Source: Bacillota bacterium
Lineage (GTDB): Bacteria; Bacillota; Bacilli; Alicyclobacillales; Alicyclobacillaceae
DNA: 18,564 nucleotides
Assembly (NCBI GenBank): GCA_021820805.1
Contig: JAKADF010000014.1
Span: 1 to 18,564 of the forward strand
Direction: 5' to 3'
Below are positions 14,243-18,564 of this stretch, in pieces. The notes under the pieces are model-generated. The model was given only the letters and a program-made list of their open reading frames with translations, was not told the DNA's origin and did not search any database. Position 1 is the stretch's first letter. Each line of letters begins with the position of its first letter. The translations under genes were made by a program, and so were the position numbers.

Positions 14243-15184
14243 GTGGCAGTTGATGAACGTTATGAAGAGTTTATGGAGCGCATTAATCGGGGAGAAAAAG
14301 TTGAATCGACAGATTGGATGCCGGATGAGTATCGCAAATTAGTTCTTAAGCAAATCCATATGCACGGTGTAAGCGAAATCATGGGTGCATACCCGGAAAA
14401 AGAATGGGTGCCAAAAGCGCCTACGCTTCTACGAAAACTAGGTATCATCTCTAAGGTACAAGACGAGGTAGGGCATGGACAGTTGCTGCTTCGAGTTGCA
14501 GAAGATTTAGCAAGGCCGCTTGGAAAAGTTAGAGAAGACATGATAACAGATATCTTTTTAAATAAGGTAAAGTTTCATAACGTATTTCATATGGAAACTC
14601 GTTCTTGGGCAGACCCCGGCGTGATTTGCATGTTAGTCGATGGTGGAGCCATCATTACTCAGGCAACCTTGCTTGATAGTTCCTACGCACCATATGCGCG
14701 TGTGTTAAAGCGTATAGTGGCAGAAGAAAGTTTCCATATGCAAATGGGGGAAAATATTATTTTGTCGTTAGCTGACGGCACAGATGAGATGAGAGAAATG
14801 CTTCAAGAGTCAATTAACAGATGGTGGCCTGCAATGATGTTCTTTTTTGGACCTCCAAAAATGTCCGCTGCGTCTGTCAGAATGATGGAGTACAAGATAC
14901 GGAACAAGACAAATGAAGAGTTGCGTCAGAAATTCATCGGACGATATATTCCACGCTTGAAGTCTATTGGAATGACCGTTCCGGATCCAAAACTACACTA
15001 CGATGAAGCAGAGAAGAAGTGGATTTATTCTGAACCCGATTGGGAGTATTTCACGGAAATTGTAGTTAAAAATTCGGGACCGAAATCACAGGAGAGAATT
15101 CAGTTGCGTCGGAAAGCGCATGAAGACCAGCGGTGGGTACGGGAAGCAATGCTTCGCGCAAGCAAAGTCTTGGAAGCCATTTGA
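14243..15184 (+). CDS. paaA: 1,2-phenylacetyl-CoA epoxidase, catalytic subunit A
   Basis: A 313-aa ferritin-like di-iron oxygenase (the E. coli protein is about 309 aa). Likely iron ligands are E45 (SEIMGAYPE), E75 and H78 (VQDEVGHGQ), and E161/E162 with H165 (VAEESFHMQMGE). These, and the segments YPEKEWVPKAPTL and FFGPPKMSAA, are typical of PaaA. With PaaB and PaaC it epoxidises the ring of phenylacetyl-CoA using O2 and reductant in the cytoplasm. The GTG at 14243 is about ten bases after GGGAGAGG. An ATG at 14236 is out of frame and meets a stop after five codons. First structural gene of the operon, 22 bp after the tetR stop. Confidence 0.97.
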   Translation: MAVDERYEEFMERINRGEKVESTDWMPDEYRKLVLKQIHMHGVSEIMGAYPEKEWVPKAPTLLRKLGIISKVQDEVGHGQLLLRVAEDLARPLGKVREDMITDIFLNKVKFHNVFHMETRSWADPGVICMLVDGGAIITQATLLDSSYAPYARVLKRIVAEESFHMQMGENIILSLADGTDEMREMLQESINRWWPAMMFFFGPPKMSAASVRMMEYKIRNKTNEELRQKFIGRYIPRLKSIGMTVPDPKLHYDEAEKKWIYSEPDWEYFTEIVVKNSGPKSQERIQLRRKAHEDQRWVREAMLRASKVLEAI

Positions 15185-15201
15185 AATAGGGAGGAAGGAA
15201 C

Positions 15202-15585
15202 ATGGCAATCAGAGCAAATACAAATCTTGAAAATAAACTTGAAGATACAAGTAAACCTGTTTATGAAGCATTTGAGGTTTTCATCCAATATAATCCGCTT
15301 GATTTTCATGTACACGTGGGGAGTGTTGTTGCTCCGTCTCCCGAACTTGCACTCCAGGTGGCGAGGGAGAATTTTTTGCGGCGTGACAAGGCGGTTAATA
15401 TTTGGGTTGTTAGGCAGAACGATGTTGCCGCCAGTTCGTACGAAGACACCGATTTTTATAATCACCTTGAAATGAATCGTGACTATCGCAATATGGCAGC
15501 GTACTCCGGAAGCGCACAGTTGTGGAAAAAGTTTAAGAATCGAGTTGAAAGTATAGAAGAAGTCGCAAAGTATGCGAGGGGATGA
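15202..15585 (+). CDS. paaB: 1,2-phenylacetyl-CoA epoxidase, subunit B
   Basis: A 127-aa protein with the PaaB pattern: YEAFEVFIQYNPLDFHVHVG, then SPELALQVARENFLRRDKAV and NIWVVRQNDV. It is longer than E. coli PaaB (about 95 aa), with an extra C-terminal segment (MAAYSGSAQLWKKFKNRVES onward). PaaB bridges PaaAC dimers in the epoxidase complex. GGGAGGAAGG precedes the ATG. Its stop overlaps the paaC start (ATGA at 15582-15585), implying translational coupling and stoichiometric synthesis. Confidence 0.95.
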   Translation: MAIRANTNLENKLEDTSKPVYEAFEVFIQYNPLDFHVHVGSVVAPSPELALQVARENFLRRDKAVNIWVVRQNDVAASSYEDTDFYNHLEMNRDYRNMAAYSGSAQLWKKFKNRVESIEEVAKYARG

Positions 15586-16388
15586 ATCAGATGCGAGTAG
15601 AAAATGCGAAAGAAGCTGGGGGAAATAAAGCGTATCGCGAGGCATTAGTAGATTTTTTATATCGATTAGCAGATGATGATTTCCTTCTTGGACATCGAAT
15701 CTCTGAATGGTTGGGCATTGCACCAGACATTGAAGAGGACATAGCGTTTAGTTCTATATGCCAAGATGAAATTGGGCATGCCACTCTTTACTATAATTTT
15801 CTAAGTGAATTAGGTGAAGGGAAACCGGATGATTTAGCATTTGGCAGAAATGCGTCCGAGTTTCACAACGCACTTTTTTTGGAGCGGAGAAACGGAGATT
15901 GGGCGCATGCTGTTGCGCGCAGTTACCTGTATGACGTATTTGAAGCAATTTTAATTAATGAATTGACGAATTCCAGTTATGTACCGCTTTCGCTTGGCGT
16001 AAAAAAGATTCAACGGGAGGAGCGTTACCACTATCTCCATATGGAGACATGGTTTAAGCGGTTGGCTATTGCCGGCGGAGAAGCTAAAGAGCGGCTGGAG
16101 AGTGCGATTGCAGGAATTTGGCCGGAATTATTTGACCTGTTTATGTATGGACCATATGCATCGTTGCTTGTAGCAGAGGAGATTGTGCCAATTACTGAGA
16201 AAGAATTGTATTTGAAGTGGGAAGAGACAGTGAAAGGGATATTTGAGACAGTTGGTTTAACATGGCCGGGTTCTCCAGTTCAGTCTGGAAAGCAAGGCGG
16301 GCGATTTGGAGAACACACGAAGGATTTGGAGGAATTACTCACTACAGCAACCGAAGTGTATCGTCTAAACCCTGTTGCAAACTGGTAA
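15582..16388 (+). CDS. paaC: 1,2-phenylacetyl-CoA epoxidase, structural subunit C
   Basis: A 268-aa ferritin-like protein with the PaaC pattern: VDFLYRLADDDFLLGHRISEW, then DIAFSSICQDEIGHATLYYN, REERYHYLHMETWFKRL and WPELFDLFMYGP. PaaC is the partner of PaaA; in E. coli it has lost iron binding and is structural, stabilising PaaA. The start overlaps the paaB stop by four bases. A second in-frame ATG at 15591 gives MRVENAKEAG and cannot be excluded, but the ATGA overlap favours 15582. Confidence 0.96.
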   Translation: MNQMRVENAKEAGGNKAYREALVDFLYRLADDDFLLGHRISEWLGIAPDIEEDIAFSSICQDEIGHATLYYNFLSELGEGKPDDLAFGRNASEFHNALFLERRNGDWAHAVARSYLYDVFEAILINELTNSSYVPLSLGVKKIQREERYHYLHMETWFKRLAIAGGEAKERLESAIAGIWPELFDLFMYGPYASLLVAEEIVPITEKELYLKWEETVKGIFETVGLTWPGSPVQSGKQGGRFGEHTKDLEELLTTATEVYRLNPVANW

Positions 16389-16400
16389 GGAGATGGGAAC

Positions 16401-16946
16401 ATGGAAACGAATGCACTAGCGGATGTACTTGATTCAACTATTCATTCAGGACAACAGATTGATAAACTGCAAGTTGATGAATCTATTCGAAAAGCAGTGT
16501 TAGCACTATTGAACACAGTGAAAGACCCGGAAATGCCAGCAGTTAGTTTGGTTGAACTGGGGATGGTTCATAAACTTGAAGTCGACCAAGGTCATGTGCA
16601 TGTTGAGTTAATACCTACATTCGTCGGATGTCCCGCGCTTGAAATTATGAGGCGCAATGTCGAAAAGGCAATGCAGGAGTTTGATGATATAAAAAGTGTC
16701 GAGGTAAAGTTTGTTCTGGATGTGCCGTGGAGTTCAGACAGAATCACGCCGGAAGGACGGGAGAAGCTGAAAAAGAGCGGTATCGCACCCGCCTTGCGCA
16801 AAATCTCTGTGACAGAGGCCCCACCTTGTCCATATTGTGCATCTACGGACACAAAAGTGGAAAATGTTTTTGGCCCAACAGCCTGCAGATCGATGTTTTA
16901 TTGTAATGGGTGCCATCAACCTTTTGAGGGTATGAAACACGTTTGA
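16401..16946 (+). CDS. paaD: PaaD, phenylacetyl-CoA epoxidase maturation protein (DUF59 plus zinc ribbon)
   Basis: A 181-aa two-domain protein. The MIP18/DUF59 domain covers about residues 28-110 (VKDPEMPAVSLVELGMVHKL, then LIPTFVGCPALEIM). It is followed by a four-Cys zinc-ribbon-like tail with CPYC at 143-146 and CNGC at 168-171, plus C162. This is the PaaD architecture, linked to iron-sulfur or di-iron assembly of the epoxidase system. An AAGGAGATG site lies just before the ATG and the gene starts 12 bp after paaC. It is the last intact gene of the operon; a paaE reductase gene, commonly next, is absent and a paaK fragment follows. Confidence 0.95.
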   Translation: METNALADVLDSTIHSGQQIDKLQVDESIRKAVLALLNTVKDPEMPAVSLVELGMVHKLEVDQGHVHVELIPTFVGCPALEIMRRNVEKAMQEFDDIKSVEVKFVLDVPWSSDRITPEGREKLKKSGIAPALRKISVTEAPPCPYCASTDTKVENVFGPTACRSMFYCNGCHQPFEGMKHV

Positions 16947-16952
16947 TAAGCA

Positions 16953-17032
16953 GCGTTTTTTGTGGAGAAAGCCAATCTTCGGATATTAATTGTTTTGGTC
17001 TATTCGCGGTAGACCGTGAAGCGATTGTTTAA
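16953..17032 (+). pseudogene. Relic of an internal paaK fragment
   Basis: A short stretch right after paaD matches the inside of the intact paaK. Bases 16993-17015 are identical to 18290-18312 (23 nt), and GAGAAAGCCAATCT matches AAGAAAGCCAATCT further upstream. One frame reads AFFVEKANLR, aligning with PFTKKANLR of PaaK; after a 1-nt deletion the match continues in another frame as FGLFAVDREAIV against [12 protein letters not shown], then a stop at 17030. The frameshift, the stop and the lack of both gene ends mark a decayed fragment and not a small gene. Confidence 0.88.
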
Positions 17033-17059
17033 AATGATTGTATAACTATACATCATGAA

Positions 17060-17106
17060 ATGGAGCCCACGAAGATACGGACGAAACGCGTGGGCTTCAT
17101 CTTCTT
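17060..17106 (+). terminator. Terminator of the tetR-paaABCD operon
   Basis: ATGGAGCCCACG (17060-17071) pairs with CGTGGGCTTCAT (17089-17100), 12 bp with one G-T pair and a 17-nt loop, followed by CTTCTTT. Confidence 0.75.
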
Positions 17107-17148
17107 TGGGAATTAGTAATAGGAAATGTTCAATTCGGGGGCAGAGTT

Positions 17149-17634
17149 ATGGACGCTGTTACATTTCGAGAAAAATATTTTGATGGTACTTTTGCAAAAG
17201 ACGAGTTGGAAATACAACTCGAGATAAATTTGATTGACGTGCCAGATTATCCATACAAAGGGAACCAGATGGCTTATGTAGAGAATTCGGGAGAAACCTG
17301 TACTCCATATATTACGGTCGCACCTCTAAATTTGACCTATGGTGACGGATGGCTTTTTGGCCCAAGAGAAAACGCGCACCCAGTACCAAGTATGTTGGCT
17401 TATTGGTTCGATAAAATAAGGTGTTTGACAGACTTTCCGCCAATCCCTGGTTCGTATAAAACGTTAGATGGGAAATATTTTGTGCGTCATGCGGATCATA
17501 GAATTCTATTCGCTTATATCATGGGCTGGGATAGAGTTCCGCTGCAGATTATAAGGAAGAATGTCCAAACAGCGAGTTATAGTTATCAATCACCTGCCGA
17601 GCGTGCGAAGACTATTAAAAGATATAACATATAG
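17149..17634 (+). CDS. Hypothetical protein with a ParB-like signature (161 aa)
   Basis: I do not recognise the full protein. It is 161 aa, soluble, with no signal peptide. The C-terminal part, TLDGKYFVRHADHRILFAYI (residues 105-124) followed by MGWDRVPLQII, resembles the ParB/sulfiredoxin-fold core in which DG-x-HR is followed by a helix and G-x-x-x-VPV. Here the usual DGHHR is HADHR. The first 100 residues show no pattern I know. It sits alone between the operon terminator and the paaK promoter, with a weak GGGGGCAG ribosome site. The neighbourhood is rich in gene relics, so it may be an acquired or leftover gene. The ParB-like assignment is tentative. Confidence 0.6.
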   Translation: MDAVTFREKYFDGTFAKDELEIQLEINLIDVPDYPYKGNQMAYVENSGETCTPYITVAPLNLTYGDGWLFGPRENAHPVPSMLAYWFDKIRCLTDFPPIPGSYKTLDGKYFVRHADHRILFAYIMGWDRVPLQIIRKNVQTASYSYQSPAERAKTIKRYNI

Positions 17635-17840
17635 GGCAGCTAGGGCAGCAACTGTATTATTTTTCTTTATTAGTGTTAAATTGCCATTCTTTCCTTCGTT
17701 AATGAGCTTTTATACTAAGCCTCAATAGAAATTTTTTCTGTCAACTCTTTTTGAGCCTTTTTCTATCCAGTCTATAGTTATTCCAAAGCTTTATTAACAG
17801 TTTGGTCAGACGAAAAGTTTATGGATACTGTGTGTGAATA
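17635..17840. other. AT-rich spacer without an identified gene
   Basis: About 200 bp between the 161-aa ORF and the paaK promoter. It is AT-rich with several T runs but no good stem-loop, no coding pattern and no repeat that I can support. Confidence 0.6.
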
Positions 17841-17900
17841 TTGACAATTTCGACAATATAATATACGATATCATATGTGATAACAAGCAAGCGTTTGTTT
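17841..17900 (+). promoter_or_regulatory. Promoter plus PaaR-type operator 3 (paaK)
   Basis: TTGACA (17841-17846), 17 bp, TACGAT (17864-17869), then the palindrome AAGCAAGCGTTTGTTT at 17885-17900. Its core CAAGCGTTTG is the reverse complement of the core in operators 1 and 2. Spacing from -10 to operator is 21 bp versus 20 bp in the others. It should place paaK under the same repressor. Confidence 0.82.
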
Positions 17901-17959
17901 GTGAATGAGCGAGCAGATAAAAATTGATGAAAAGCCATTATTGAAGAGAGCCGGAGGCG

Positions 17960-18032
17960 ATGACTAAAAGTCTGAATAGTCTAGTAAAGTAAATCTTTTC
18001 TATTAGAACTGATATTAAACGAGATATATTGA
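17960..18032 (+). pseudogene. Relic of a second tetR gene with its middle deleted
   Basis: Downstream of operator 3, GGAGGCGATG aligns with the GGAGGTGGTG start of the intact tetR, giving a ten-codon ORF (MTKSLNSLVK, stop at 17990). Further on, in another frame, the end reads LLELILNEIY then stop at 18030, aligning with TELILNGMV at the C-terminus of the intact TetR. TGATATTAAACG is shared (18010-18021 and 14183-14194), and 40-42 bp later the 16-mer ACGGGAGAGGAAGATG is shared (18052-18067 and 14223-14238). So both ends of a tetR copy and its downstream ribosome site survive, with about 500 bp lost between them. Confidence 0.8.
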
Positions 18033-18074
18033 GGAAACATGATATGAAATTACGGGAGAGGAAGATGAAAAAAG

Positions 18075-18564
18075 ATGTTTCAGCCCGAAATCGAGACGAT
18101 GGATAGAAACTCTCTTCGGCAGCTGCAATCAAAACGCTTACGTGACACTGTTACAAGGGTTTATTACAATGTACCCTTCTACCGTCGTTTGTTTGATGAA
18201 AAAGGCATAACGCCTGATGACATTCGAACAATCGACGATGTTCCCAAATTGCCGTTTACGAAGAAAGCCAATCTACGGGAAAACTATCCTTTTGGTCTAT
18301 TCGCGGTAGACCAAAGTGAGATTGTGCGGATTCATGGATCCTCTGGTACAAAAGGAAAGCCAACGGTAGTTGGGTACACTAAACAAGATATCATAAACTG
18401 GGCAGACTGTGTAGCTCGTGCTATCGCAACAGCAGGTGGACGGAAAGGCGATATTTTTCATAATGCTTACGGTTATGGCCTGTTTACCGGGGGACTTGGA
18501 CTTCATTATGGCTGTGAGCGTCTTGGAGCAACGGTTGTGCCTGTTTCCGGTGGAAATACGCCAA
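18075..18564 (+). CDS. paaK: Phenylacetate-CoA ligase, N-terminal part
   Basis: The frame is open from ATG 18075 to the window edge, giving 163 residues of a protein normally about 430-440 aa. The N-terminus ([16 protein letters not shown], then [17 protein letters not shown]) and the adenylate-forming P-loop [16 protein letters not shown] are diagnostic of Paa[18 protein letters not shown] follows. It activates phenylacetate with ATP and CoA to phenylacetyl-CoA, the first step of the pathway. GGGAGAGG lies about ten bases before the ATG, in a segment shared with the paaA start. An ATG at 18065 is out of frame and stops after 13 codons. Operator 3 lies upstream. Confidence 0.96.
   Translation, partial: MFQPEIETMDRNSLRQLQSKRLRDTVTRVYYNVPFYRRLFDEKGITPDDIRTIDDVPKLPFTKKANLRENYPFGLFAVDQSEIVRIHGSSGTKGKPTVVGYTKQDIINWADCVARAIATAGGRKGDIFHNAYGYGLFTGGLGLHYGCERLGATVVPVSGGNTP

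Noticed and set aside
15100..15723. 207-aa reverse-strand ORF across paaA/paaB/paaC
   Set aside because: Antisense to three clearly conserved paa genes; composition is that of a shadow frame.
16953..17032. A small functional ORF after paaD
   Set aside because: The similarity to paaK changes frame and no start signal is present; a relic explains it better.
1..18564. CRISPR arrays, rRNA genes, insertion sequences
   Set aside because: No regularly spaced repeats, no rRNA sequence and no transposase-like frame were seen in the window.

Overview
The window is from a low-to-moderate GC, endospore-forming member of the Bacillota (Bacillales or Alicyclobacillaceae-like). This rests on the DUF47-Pit pair, ytxC-thrS with a T-box leader, infC-rpmI-rplT with an L20-type leader and a non-AUG infC start, a complete cotJABC spore-coat operon, strong GGAGG ribosome sites and frequent TTG/GTG starts. 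The genus cannot be resolved by eye. Positions 1-11784 are mostly ordinary chromosomal core: phosphate uptake (1-1356), a small reverse-strand ORF (1416-1559), a 4HBT-type thioesterase (1691-2116), tRNA-Val(GAC) (2245-2319), ytxC (2527-3381), T-box plus thrS (3430-5671), L20 leader plus infC-rpmI-rplT (5740-7122), a TrmH-like RNA methyltransferase, a reverse-strand DedA protein, an MFS transporter, a DUF212 phosphatase-like membrane protein and cotJABC (10641-11714).

From 11820 to the right edge the window is a phenylacetate (PAA) catabolic island: a Cys-rich unknown protein of 95 aa with a PaaI thioesterase, a reverse-strand GntR/FCD regulator, a TetR regulator followed by paaABCD (the phenylacetyl-CoA epoxidase subunits), an unrecognised 161-aa ORF, and the start of paaK (phenylacetate-CoA ligase), cut by the window edge. 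PaaK would make phenylacetyl-CoA, PaaABC(D) would epoxidise its ring, and PaaI would hydrolyse dead-end CoA thioesters. No paaE reductase and no paaF/G/H/J/Z genes are visible.

Three transcription units in this island begin with the same module: a sigma-A promoter (TTGATT or TTGACA, 17 bp, TATAAT or TACGAT) with a 16-bp palindrome AAGCAARCGYTTGTTT 20-21 bp downstream of the first base of the -10. This predicts a local regulon of the TetR protein at 13636-14220 that includes the uncharacterised 95-aa protein.

The most unusual observation is two gene relics. A piece homologous to the inside of paaK lies just after paaD (16953-17032). The leader of the intact paaK holds the operator, start region and C-terminal end of a second tetR gene with its middle missing (17841-18067). 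Together these suggest a past tandem duplication of a tetR-paa segment followed by complementary loss. The 95-aa protein and the relics are the best candidates for something not previously described; most of the rest is well-known biology.
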